The notes beneath the pieces are model-generated. The model made no database searches, was not told the DNA's origin, and saw nothing but the letters and a program-made list of their open reading frames with translations. From Salinivirgaceae bacterium (GTDB taxonomy: Bacteria; Bacteroidota; Bacteroidia; Bacteroidales; SZUA-534), in the NCBI GenBank assembly GCA_027858735.1, contig JAQICC010000048.1, positions 1-37,664 of the forward strand: a stretch of DNA of 37,664 bases, given 5' to 3'. Each line of letters opens with the position of its first letter. Within the stretch, counting starts at the first letter, position 1. Below, one piece after another: positions 9,205 to 17,447 of the stretch. Both the position numbers and the translations under genes were made by a program.

Positions 9205-9239
9205 AAATGGGTTGCCGGCAAAAAATCAGCAACCCATTT
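9205..9239. terminator. Hairpin between convergent genes
   Basis: AAATGGGTTGC (9205-9215) and GCAACCCATTT (9229-9239) form a perfect 11-bp stem with a 13-nt loop, starting 5 nt after the stop codon of the plus-strand signalling gene and 57 nt beyond the stop of the minus-strand esterase. The position and the terminal A/T bases suggest a bidirectional terminator, although no long T-run follows on either side. Confidence 0.7.
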
Positions 9240-9295
9240 CTCTAACTATATGAAAAACTATTACTACTTAACAAATTAAATTTTTAACACTAATT

Positions 9296-11140
9296 TTACC
9301 AATTCATTAAATCTCTTATAAAAGCTTCCAGTTCATTAGCCGTTAATTCATGTTCTTGCATATTTGGATGATAATCACAACCCCTATTCAAATTTGGGGT
9401 TAAAAATAGTTTACTAACCTTATTATCATTTACATTATTCACAATGCCTGTTAAATAATTTTTTTGAGAATTAAACAAATTATCATCGGCCATAGGGCTG
9501 GTTAAACAAACTATGTTTGCATTTGCGTATTTACTGCGTACGGTACCAATAAACTCAACATAGGCACTACAAAATGTAACTGAATCCTGAATTCCATCAT
9601 TCTGACCTAGGCATATTGTTACAACATCAGCCTGATAGTTTGTAAAGTCCCAATCATTTCCTGAAACACCCAAATTAACCGTTTCATATATATCTGCCAT
9701 TACATTGGTTTTATCGCAACAGCTGTGTACTACACCAATACCCGATTCCGAAGATAGCATCCACTGGGCATTTAGCATACGAGCAACTGTTGGGCCATAA
9801 GCATAATAAGCACTATGCTGATCATACCATTCTCCTGTTCCACAGGCTACCTCACTGGCATCAACCCCATAACCACAAGTAATTGAGTTGCCTATAAATT
9901 CAATTCTCCTTTCAGGTAAGGCATCGGGTACTAACAATTCATCGCAACGGAATCCAACAAAATCAATATATCCAATACCGGCTTCGGTGTTTTTTGTTAT
10001 GGTTAGGGTGTGTTCACCATCGGTTAAATTTTTAACAATATCAATGGTGTTCTTCTTAGTTGTCGTTTGAATTCGAGTGGCTTCGGTGCCATCAACCACA
10101 ATCTCTAAATAATTATGGCTATTCCCCCACAATTCCTGATCATCGATTAATATTTGACAATAAGTTCCTTTAAATTTTACTTTAATTGTTGTTCCCGGTG
10201 CATATAGACGAGGTTTTAAAGGATTGGTAAAATCAACTCTTCCCATATATTGAATATTTGGGTTATCGGCTTTAATCACCTCTTCAGTTACATAAACCCT
10301 ATAATGCTTTTTGGTGTCAATTTCGGTTGTTACCGAATAATCAACATAACCAGTTTCTGCAAAATTCACAACCTCGCCTGATTGTGGTGATACAGTAGTG
10401 CCTTCACTTATGGTAATTTCAGGTGTAACATGGGTTAAATCATATCCAACAGGTACTTCAATTAATAGGGTACTCCCGTCGAATACAGTTTCTTCAATTT
10501 GATTAGGAATAATAAATGTTAGAATATTTGCTTCGTAAATTTTCGGAGTATTTACGCTTACTTTATAGAGCAGCTCCGTACCATTTTCTGCAGTTACTGT
10601 ATAAATGACCAATCCGTTTGAAAAATCAACCTCATCACCTGATGCTGGTGAAATGGTAGCCTTAGGCGAAACTGTAATCTCGGGTTTTAAATTGCTAAGG
10701 TTGGTTCCTAACTTAACTTCAATTGACACTGAATTATCAGTAATTATAGCTTCGCTTTCTTGTCGACTCAAATAAAAAGTCAGCATTTTAGCCTCGCTAC
10801 TTTTCTCCTTTTCAACGCTTACATTCCAATTTTTCACCTCGTTACTTTCCGAGGTAACAGTATAGTTCACTTTCCCATTACTAAAATTGGTTTCGACACC
10901 CGACGCCGGTGTGATCTTTGCATTCTCAGAAAGCCCAATTTCGGGCGTTACTTTTGTTAGGTCGGTTTGCGCCTCCACCTCTACAAAAACAGTTGCTTGA
11001 TCAGAATTAATTGCAGCTTCTGCAATTTGCCCTTCTACACTGAACGAAAGTATTTCATTTTCAGTTTTTGCATCAACCGGATCGGTGCATGACCAAAACA
11101 AAACCAATACACTTAGGTAAACTAAATATTTATGTATCAT
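9296..11140 (-). CDS. CE2-like acetyl esterase lipoprotein with three N-terminal repeats
   Basis: A 614-residue protein with a lipoprotein signal (FWSC, lipid Cys18). Residues about 28-110, 116-197 and 203-286 are three tandem beta-sandwich repeats, each with the pattern LTPEI, ISPASG, V.FSNG, YTVT and a closing V.V strand; these act as spacers or adhesion modules. Residues about 297-405 form a jelly-roll like the N-terminal domain of CE2 esterases. The SGNH-type catalytic domain follows: RIEFIGNSITCGYG with the predicted nucleophile Ser419, GQNDGI (block III-like) and YHPNMQEHE with the predicted His591. CE2 enzymes remove acetyl groups from mannan or xylan oligosaccharides, which would suit acetylated mannan. 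Six bases separate it from the upstream SGNH gene, so the two are co-transcribed. Confidence 0.87.
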   Translation of the reverse strand: MIHKYLVYLSVLVLFWSCTDPVDAKTENEILSFSVEGQIAEAAINSDQATVFVEVEAQTDLTKVTPEIGLSENAKITPASGVETNFSNGKVNYTVTSESNEVKNWNVSVEKEKSSEAKMLTFYLSRQESEAIITDNSVSIEVKLGTNLSNLKPEITVSPKATISPASGDEVDFSNGLVIYTVTAENGTELLYKVSVNTPKIYEANILTFIIPNQIEETVFDGSTLLIEVPVGYDLTHVTPEITISEGTTVSPQSGEVVNFAETGYVDYSVTTEIDTKKHYRVYVTEEVIKADNPNIQYMGRVDFTNPLKPRLYAPGTTIKVKFKGTYCQILIDDQELWGNSHNYLEIVVDGTEATRIQTTTKKNTIDIVKNLTDGEHTLTITKNTEAGIGYIDFVGFRCDELLVPDALPERRIEFIGNSITCGYGVDASEVACGTGEWYDQHSAYYAYGPTVARMLNAQWMLSSESGIGVVHSCCDKTNVMADIYETVNLGVSGNDWDFTNYQADVVTICLGQNDGIQDSVTFCSAYVEFIGTVRSKYANANIVCLTSPMADDNLFNSQKNYLTGIVNNVNDNKVSKLFLTPNLNRGCDYHPNMQEHELTANELEAFIRDLMNW

Positions 11141-11146
11141 GTTTTT

Positions 11147-13147
11147 TTAAATTAAAGATGTACGAATTGTTTTAATGTACTTAGCACCCGATAAGGTTAC
11201 TAAATAAACACCGGGTAAGGTGTTTAAACTATTAAGGTTAAGCATTTGCTTATTAATACCCATTGTATTTTTATCATATACTACCTCAGTAATTTTTTGC
11301 CCTTGGATAGTAAATAATTTTAGCGTTATAATTTCTGGCTGTTGTAAAAAGTATTGAATATTTAAATTACTGCTTACCGGATTAGGAAAAACATTAGCCC
11401 ATTCCAAATTTTTATTAATTTGATTTATTGAGGTATAACCATCTCTACCTTCAACAGTTATAAAACTTTTATCGCTAAAATCAATACTATCAAACACTAC
11501 CAAACTAACAACATAATCACCATTAATATCAAATTTACATTGGGGCTTATCAGAATCATCGCCGGCAATACTGGTTTCACTGCCTTCAGGTGCCGATTCT
11601 AAAACCCATTTATAGGTAATTTCATCACCATCATCATCAAAACTTTTTGTACCATCAAATCTAAAATACTTACCTAGTGCACTAATAGTATCGTTTCCGG
11701 GCACAGCAATGGGTTTGCTATTTGTTGCACGTATACTCACCTTTTTTAATGCCGGAACACTTGAATTTATTCCCGCCGAAACAGTTAATTCAATTATATA
11801 ATCACCTGCAACATCGGGTACAAAACTGGCTGTACTTTCATTCGCTTTACTAATGGTAATAGAACTTCCTGCGGGTTTCTCTTTTATGATCCATTCATAT
11901 CCCCCAATATCGTTGCCATCGGGGTCGAAGCTTTCTGTTCCATCAAGGTTTACAACTAGCCCCACTACTCCTTTTTGATATGAGCTGGTTTTTGCAATTG
12001 GAGCAGCTGAACCCACATTTCCGGCAACCATTATTCGCTCAATATGCACATAGTTTCCACTTGTACTTGTTTCGCTAATTGAGCGAATGTGCAAAATATG
12101 CTCCTCATCACTCAATGCCTCTTGCACCAATGCAAAAGCATATTTTGTTCCCCAATCTTCATTCATAAAGGCATCAATAATGGTTTTTTCACCCTCATCA
12201 ACCCAAACTTCAGCCCGCCCTCTATCATTATTAATATTTTGTGTGAAAATTACCGAAACAGCATTTCCCATTAATTTAAAGTCAATTTGGCTGCCTTCAA
12301 CATTGGTATTCCAACCTGACGTAGCAGCATTCCAGCCTTGATTACTCAATGGAACTATATTGCTTGGAAAAAATTGAAATGTATTTGAATAAATATCGGT
12401 AACTATTGGTGCCGGTAATTCGGTGATAATCTCAGGTAAATTTACCTCTTCAGGTAAAGTTGTATAAATGCTATCCAATTGATCTGTAATAAAGCCTGCT
12501 ACATAGGCCATTCCTGCATCGTTCGGATGAAGACCATCAACAAAAATAGAACTTAGCTCAACACCATCTTCGGCCACTTTTGCATCAATTAAATCGGCAA
12601 AACTTACCATAGGCACTGCATAATGCTCACCTACTGGTTTATGACTGGCTTGTGCCGTGGTACCATTATCTTGCTTTAGCATTAAAATCATTACCCCCGG
12701 ATAGTTTTCAGCCAGTAGTACTTGCTGAACCAATCCTTCCATCATTTTTGTGGCCAAAGCACCTTCAGCATCGTTAACCGAAAACTCAACAACCATAAAA
12801 TCAGGTTGTTGCACAAGTAAATCGTCATACGCTCTATGTGTACCAATATCTGACCCTGTGCCTCCCCATCCTGCGTTAATCAATTCTACTTTACTATCCG
12901 GAAATTTGGTTTTCCACCAATCGGCCATCAAATTGCTCCATCTTTTAGCATCTAACGAAGCTGCATAGCCTTCTGTAATTGATCCACCTAATACGCCAAT
13001 TTTTATATCCTCCCCATTACGCCCCTTATTCATGGCCTTATAAATTCGGGCATAATCGCTTTCTTGGGTTTGTGCACTTATCGTTTGGTTTATCATTACT
13101 AAAAACATAGCCAACAACAATGTCTTTGATAAAAAAGCATGTCTCAT
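11147..13147 (-). CDS. Secreted SGNH hydrolase with PKD-like domains and T9SS sorting tail
   Basis: A 666-residue multidomain protein. A signal peptide ends at about ISAQ (25). The SGNH/GDSL domain spans about 45-222: IGVLGGSITEG with the predicted nucleophile Ser56, NAGWGGTGS, EFSVND and DGLHPND with predicted Asp204/His207. A beta-sandwich follows (about 240-375, ending HIERIMVAG). Two PKD-like domains come next (about 380-470 and 475-565), each with FDPDG or FDDDG and a Y.W strand. The last 80 residues, beginning WANVFPNPVSSNLNI, are a type A T9SS sorting domain, so the enzyme is expected outside the cell or on its surface. Carbohydrate deacetylation is the likely role from its pairing with the CE2-like gene; the ester cleaved is not proved. 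Confidence 0.88.
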   Translation of the reverse strand: MRHAFLSKTLLLAMFLVMINQTISAQTQESDYARIYKAMNKGRNGEDIKIGVLGGSITEGYAASLDAKRWSNLMADWWKTKFPDSKVELINAGWGGTGSDIGTHRAYDDLLVQQPDFMVVEFSVNDAEGALATKMMEGLVQQVLLAENYPGVMILMLKQDNGTTAQASHKPVGEHYAVPMVSFADLIDAKVAEDGVELSSIFVDGLHPNDAGMAYVAGFITDQLDSIYTTLPEEVNLPEIITELPAPIVTDIYSNTFQFFPSNIVPLSNQGWNAATSGWNTNVEGSQIDFKLMGNAVSVIFTQNINNDRGRAEVWVDEGEKTIIDAFMNEDWGTKYAFALVQEALSDEEHILHIRSISETSTSGNYVHIERIMVAGNVGSAAPIAKTSSYQKGVVGLVVNLDGTESFDPDGNDIGGYEWIIKEKPAGSSITISKANESTASFVPDVAGDYIIELTVSAGINSSVPALKKVSIRATNSKPIAVPGNDTISALGKYFRFDGTKSFDDDGDEITYKWVLESAPEGSETSIAGDDSDKPQCKFDINGDYVVSLVVFDSIDFSDKSFITVEGRDGYTSINQINKNLEWANVFPNPVSSNLNIQYFLQQPEIITLKLFTIQGQKITEVVYDKNTMGINKQMLNLNSLNTLPGVYLVTLSGAKYIKTIRTSLI

Positions 13148-13175
13148 AATTTATTAATTTAACGTTTGTAATTTT

Positions 13176-13207
13176 GTAAACTACCCGATAAGCTATACAA
13201 TAACAAA
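13176..13207 (-). promoter_or_regulatory. Candidate promoter of the esterase unit
   Basis: Read on the minus strand, TTTG (complement of 13204-13207), 20 nt, then TAGTTTAC (complement of 13176-13183). This matches the Bacteroidota layout TTTG-N19-21-TAnnTTTG with two mismatches in the -7 box. It lies 29 nt upstream of the SGNH hydrolase start codon. Confidence 0.35.
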
Positions 13208-13266
13208 AACCTAACTCTTGTTATGGCCTGTTACTATCATGTCAAGACTTAAGTTTCATATTTAGC

Positions 13267-13299
13267 ATTCGGAGTGCGACTGAAAGTCGCGCCCCGAAT
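13267..13299. repeat. GC-rich 33-bp imperfect palindrome
   Basis: ATTCGG (13267-13272) pairs with CCGAAT (13294-13299), and GCGACT (13276-13281) with AGTCGC (13285-13290) around a GAA loop. The intervening bases give one G-C pair, one G-T wobble and one mismatch, so the 15-position stem has a single mismatch. Composition is much richer in GC than the spacer. It lies between the alpha-galactosidase end and the SGNH hydrolase start. No T-run follows on the minus strand, so a REP-like repeat is as likely as a terminator. Confidence 0.6.
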
Positions 13300-13390
13300 A
13301 CAAAACACTAAGCGACATTGTTTTGTAAATACGGCATTAGTAATGTTTACTTTATCAGGTTTTTAAATGTTAACAATACCAATGCACATT

Positions 13391-14599
13391 TTATTTTTTC
13401 AACTTCACGAACAAAACATCATGCCCCTGAATTGTTGCTTTAAGTGATTTTTTAGTGTTCCCAAGGGTTTTATTTTCCCAAACATTAAAAATCTCAAAAG
13501 TATCCTTTCCAAAATCAGCTTTTTTACCAGAAAACGTATCATCTAGTGGATTATCTTTCCAATTGAATTCAATAGTTGCTTCATTTATACTTCTGTTTAA
13601 AAAACAAACAGCAAATTCATTAGAGGCTAACGGTTTTACCCAAACATCAACCCCTCCAATTACACCATGCTTATATGCTTGTATGCCAAGCGAATCCTGA
13701 TTTACAGAAACAGCATGTGGATTGGTTAATATTTCGGTAGTTTCTTTACTCATCTGGCGTAAATCGTTTCCGGCAATTAGCGGAGCGGCTAACATACACC
13801 ACAGGCTAAAATGCGAACGATCTTCACTTAAAGTCATTCCATTGCCAATTTCCATCATATCAGGATCATTCCAATGTCCTGGACCCGCAACTTTTCTAAG
13901 ACTATCGTTGTCTCGCAAATCAAGAATTTGCAGTACTCCCCACGAATTCCATGTGCCATGATCGTAAACACAATCGAAACAATTGTAAATATCGCCTGTA
14001 GTTCTCCATAAATGGCCAACGTCTTGCGCCCACTTCCATGGTTCGGTATCGCCCCATTCGCAAATACTAAAAACGATAGGTCGTCCGGCAGCTTTTAATG
14101 CCTGACGCATAGTTAAATATGCACCTTCTGATTTTAAGCCATCGGTATTACACCAATCGTATTTTAAATAGTCGATGCCCCACTTTGCGTATTGCTGAGC
14201 ATCCTGGTATTCAAAACCTCTGCTACCTGGATGTCCTCCGCAAGTTTGCCAACCTGCATCGGAATAGATACCTAGTTTTAAACCTTTGCTATGCACATAA
14301 TCGGCTAAAGCCTTCATGCCATTTGGAAAACGCACAGGGTCGGGATGAATAAATCCAAGGCTATCACGTTTACCATGCCAGCAATCGTCAATATTTATGT
14401 ACTCATAGCCGGCATCTTTCATTCCTGTTTTCACCATGGCATCTGCCATTTCACGAATCATGTCTTCGCTAACATCGCAAGCAAAATGGTTCCAACTATT
14501 CCAACCCATAGGGGGTGTTAAGGCCAAGCCATCATATTTTTGCGAAAATAGGCCCAAAGAACCCAATAGCATTGCAAAAAGTGTTATTTTTTTTATCAT
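13391..14599 (-). CDS. GH27 alpha-galactosidase
   Basis: A 402-residue protein from the ATG at 14597-14599 (MIKKITLFAM), which opens a good signal peptide ending LFSQ; an in-frame TTG 69 nt upstream would add a poor leader and run into the preceding gene. GH27 hallmarks are clear: LTPPMGWNSWNHF (about 27-39), YINIDDCW (67-74), LGIYSDAG, GIDYLKYDWCN with the predicted nucleophile Asp148, WRTTGDIYN with the predicted acid/base Asp203, and GHWNDPDMMEIGN. A C-terminal beta-domain ends the protein. The family removes terminal alpha-1,6-galactose; here the expected substrate is galactosyl side chains of galactomannan oligosaccharides. With no lipobox or sorting tail, it is probably periplasmic. It is the last gene of the unit starting with the GH5_7 mannanase, 61 bp after the GH28-like gene. 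Confidence 0.95.
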   Translation of the reverse strand: MIKKITLFAMLLGSLGLFSQKYDGLALTPPMGWNSWNHFACDVSEDMIREMADAMVKTGMKDAGYEYINIDDCWHGKRDSLGFIHPDPVRFPNGMKALADYVHSKGLKLGIYSDAGWQTCGGHPGSRGFEYQDAQQYAKWGIDYLKYDWCNTDGLKSEGAYLTMRQALKAAGRPIVFSICEWGDTEPWKWAQDVGHLWRTTGDIYNCFDCVYDHGTWNSWGVLQILDLRDNDSLRKVAGPGHWNDPDMMEIGNGMTLSEDRSHFSLWCMLAAPLIAGNDLRQMSKETTEILTNPHAVSVNQDSLGIQAYKHGVIGGVDVWVKPLASNEFAVCFLNRSINEATIEFNWKDNPLDDTFSGKKADFGKDTFEIFNVWENKTLGNTKKSLKATIQGHDVLFVKLKK

Positions 14600-14660
14600 A
14601 GTTCTATTATTTAAAATTTCAATATCAAATGAGAATTGCAACTTAATCATTAACTGAATT

Positions 14661-16220
14661 TTATTCAATCGCTACATTACTACTTTCCACACCTTTTTTA
14701 TTTAAATCAGTAGTAAAGTTTTTTCCGTTTTCAATAAATACAGCTTTAAGTGATCTGTTTGATGGTGAGGCACTTGTTTTTACACCTGTTAATTGCAGAC
14801 CATTAAATTCTTTCACATGAATACCATGTCTAAAATAGGGTTCTTTCACCTCAGCCCAGCTAATTACACAATCATGTAATTTCAAATCATTTACATATTG
14901 AGCATAAAACGCTGAAATGTCTGATGCAAACAATTGTCGTTCACCCATCGTACCACGCAAATCAATATTACCGCCAGCTACATCGTTTAGTTTGCTATTA
15001 ACAAGCTTAAATCTTACGTTTTCAAAACGTATATCTTCAATAATACTTTCATCCGACCCATATAAAAGAATACCATTTTCGGCGGTACACGTAATGTCTC
15101 TAAAAGTTACATTTTTAATCTGACCCAATTTCACGCTATCTTCACCACGCACAGCTGATATATGAATCGGTTCTCCATTACCCCACCAATCACCGGTATG
15201 TAAACGCGTTTCAATATTTACCTGTGAAATAGTAACATTCTCAACCGATCCACTGCCTCGTACAAAAATACCAATCCCCCTATTCGAATTTGTAATATTA
15301 ATATTACTAATATGTATATTTTTAATACTGTTTTGATCGATAAAGCCTAACCGGATTCCACTTGATCGAGATTGGAGATTACAATTGGTAATGCAGAAAT
15401 TCTCAGATTTATGAATAAGATTTTCGTAACCCGGTAGTTCATAATGGTGTGCATATCCAGTAATAACTATGGCATCATCACCAGTTCTAATATCGCAATT
15501 TGAAACAGTTACATTATTGCAGGAAGTAATATCAATACCATCGCTATTTGGCGTAAAAAGACTTGCCCAAATTTTAACGCCTGATACATTAACACCGTCA
15601 CAGTCGGCAAAATGCAATGTCCAAAATGGAGATTTTATTAATTGAATATCACGTACCAATACATTTTTGCAATCAGAAAAAATCACCATTTGTCGAGGTC
15701 TATCTTTTGGCTTAACTGGGCCATCACCAATTCCAGAGTCAACAGCCCTATACCTGTCTTTTTGTCTAGTAAATTGACATCCACCCCATTCAATAGATTT
15801 AGCTTTATCCCATTCAAAAAAAACCTCCTCATTTCCATTTATTGCACCTTGGCCAGTTATTGAAACATTGTAAGCTTTATGGGCATAAATAATTCCATAA
15901 TTAGAAGGGGTTTCAAAAATTGGAGACTTATAGGGTTTATAATCAGCTAAATCAGGACTACCTTTTAGTTCAGCCCCAGATTCAAGGTATAGGTTTACAT
16001 TTGATTTTAATTCCAAGGTACCTGAAATAAAAATACCTGAAGGAATATATACTGTACCACCTCCGTTTGCTGTACAGGAATCAATAGCTTTTTGAATTGA
16101 TTTCGTATTAAGTGTTAAACCATTAGGTATTGCGCCAAAATCAGTAATATTAAATGTTTGTGCCACAATTCCACTATATAAAGCAGTTAATATTAGCACC
16201 AGTGCAAGGCCTTTTATCAT
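14661..16220 (-). CDS. GH28-like (polygalacturonase-fold) secreted protein
   Basis: A 519-residue protein with a signal peptide (about 1-20, ending IVAQ). It has the pectinase-type opening FNITDFGAIPNG, AIDSCTANGGGTVYIPSG, and a right-handed beta-helix of many short repeats. GH28 catalytic positions are only partly conserved: NSDG (225-228) and the GDDAI aspartates (Asp248, Asp249) are present, but the usual GHG is replaced by SSG (287-289) and the usual RIK by a FVRG string (319-322). The fold and two of the acidic residues support hydrolysis of an alpha-linked uronic acid, rhamnose or other sugar, but the precise reaction is open. It sits between the epimerase (30-bp gap) and the alpha-galactosidase, an unexpected place for a pectin enzyme. 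Confidence 0.85.
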   Translation of the reverse strand: MIKGLALVLILTALYSGIVAQTFNITDFGAIPNGLTLNTKSIQKAIDSCTANGGGTVYIPSGIFISGTLELKSNVNLYLESGAELKGSPDLADYKPYKSPIFETPSNYGIIYAHKAYNVSITGQGAINGNEEVFFEWDKAKSIEWGGCQFTRQKDRYRAVDSGIGDGPVKPKDRPRQMVIFSDCKNVLVRDIQLIKSPFWTLHFADCDGVNVSGVKIWASLFTPNSDGIDITSCNNVTVSNCDIRTGDDAIVITGYAHHYELPGYENLIHKSENFCITNCNLQSRSSGIRLGFIDQNSIKNIHISNINITNSNRGIGIFVRGSGSVENVTISQVNIETRLHTGDWWGNGEPIHISAVRGEDSVKLGQIKNVTFRDITCTAENGILLYGSDESIIEDIRFENVRFKLVNSKLNDVAGGNIDLRGTMGERQLFASDISAFYAQYVNDLKLHDCVISWAEVKEPYFRHGIHVKEFNGLQLTGVKTSASPSNRSLKAVFIENGKNFTTDLNKKGVESSNVAIE

Positions 16221-16250
16221 ATCAAATCTGTTTTAGTATCAATTTATTAA

Positions 16251-17441
16251 TTAACTAAGCCTTTCAATTAACTCCATGCAAGCCCGACCATTATGATAAG
16301 GACATTTCCAAAACCCAGCTTTGTCATTCTCAGTATATGGAACCCTATCCTTATTTACACTCCAATACCACTCACCATTATCTTTATCAACAATGTATTT
16401 TTTTATGAAGCTCCAACTATTCAGCGAATTTTGCAAATATGTTTCGTTGCCCGAGAGTTGATAGGCATTATAAAAGCCTACAATAGCCTCAGCCTGAGGC
16501 CACCAATGCTTATCAGTATCCGTATGATTTTTTGAGGGAAATGTTTCATAAATCAGACCCCCATCAGCATCAATACCTTTAAGGGCAGCCTGTGCCATAT
16601 TCACGGCAATATTTGCAACCTTTTTAGTCAACGCTGAATCACCCAAAACCTCTGCAGCTTCATGCAATAACCAAGAACATTCTATATCATGCCCGTAGGA
16701 AATCATATCAGACTTGGCAGTCCAATCATCATCGAAAAAAAGTATTAAATTGTAATTTTGATTGATAAACTTATCGGTAAATAGCTTTATTAAATTACTT
16801 AGCGCTCCCTTCAATTTATCATTTTCCCATTCTCTATAAAGATTCGTATAGGCCTCAAGAATATGCAAATGGGTATTCATGGTTTTGCTTTCATTATCAT
16901 CCTTTTCGCTTAAACGATAATCATCCATTTTATTCCACTCACATGTAAGCGCTTCAAAATAGCCATTTTTATCTTTATCGAAGCTATGCTTTTCAATCAA
17001 ATAAAATAAATCAACAGCAGAAGCAAGTGCATTTTTATCTCCACATGCCTTATAGTATTCAACCATTCCATAAATTACGAATGCTAATCCATATATTTGA
17101 TTGCGTGTGTTTGAGGGATTTCCCATAAAATCAAGCTCCCAATAAACACCTCCGTATGTTTTATCAATAAAATGATCTAAAATATATTGATAGGCTCTTT
17201 GTGCCATTTTTAAATCGTCTTCATTGCGATTTATTCTGTAGGCCGAAGCAAAAGTCCAAAGAATTCGTGCATTCATTACTGCCCCTTTGGGAGCTTCAGC
17301 ATTGGGAACATTATTATGATTAATGCTTCCAATAAATCCACCATGCTTTTCATCGATAGTATTTGCTCTCCAATAACCCAAAATATTATTTTGAAGCTCT
17401 GATTCTAATTCTGTTCTTAGTTTTAATAAATCTGTACCCAT
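16251..17441 (-). CDS. Cellobiose/mannobiose 2-epimerase (AGE family)
   Basis: A 396-residue protein without a signal peptide, hence cytoplasmic, of normal family length. It has the (alpha/alpha)6-barrel pattern of the N-acylglucosamine 2-epimerase superfamily, with MNARILWTFASAY, NTHLHILEAY (His191), SYGHDIECSWLL (His251), KHWWPQAEAIVGF and WKCPYHNGRACMELI (His383). Those three histidines match the spacing of the cellobiose 2-epimerase active site. In mannan loci this enzyme turns beta-1,4-mannobiose into 4-O-beta-mannosyl-glucose, the substrate of the GH130 phosphorylase encoded at 25929-27116. Only 6 bp separate it from the GH5_7 mannanase, so they are co-transcribed. Assignment to mannobiose rather than cellobiose rests on context. 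Confidence 0.93.
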   Translation of the reverse strand: MGTDLLKLRTELESELQNNILGYWRANTIDEKHGGFIGSINHNNVPNAEAPKGAVMNARILWTFASAYRINRNEDDLKMAQRAYQYILDHFIDKTYGGVYWELDFMGNPSNTRNQIYGLAFVIYGMVEYYKACGDKNALASAVDLFYLIEKHSFDKDKNGYFEALTCEWNKMDDYRLSEKDDNESKTMNTHLHILEAYTNLYREWENDKLKGALSNLIKLFTDKFINQNYNLILFFDDDWTAKSDMISYGHDIECSWLLHEAAEVLGDSALTKKVANIAVNMAQAALKGIDADGGLIYETFPSKNHTDTDKHWWPQAEAIVGFYNAYQLSGNETYLQNSLNSWSFIKKYIVDKDNGEWYWSVNKDRVPYTENDKAGFWKCPYHNGRACMELIERLS

Positions 17442-17447
17442 ACTAAT

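Noticed and set aside
12087-12341. Plus-strand open frames antisense to the SGNH hydrolase and other hydrolases (also near 3593, 13455, 14119, 15642)
   Set aside because: They lie fully inside well-supported minus-strand genes, lack recognisable domains and are explained as shadow frames.
14600-14668. TTG start extending the GH27 gene by 23 codons
   Set aside because: The extension would overlap the preceding GH28-like gene and put a charged, non-signal sequence ahead of a good signal peptide.
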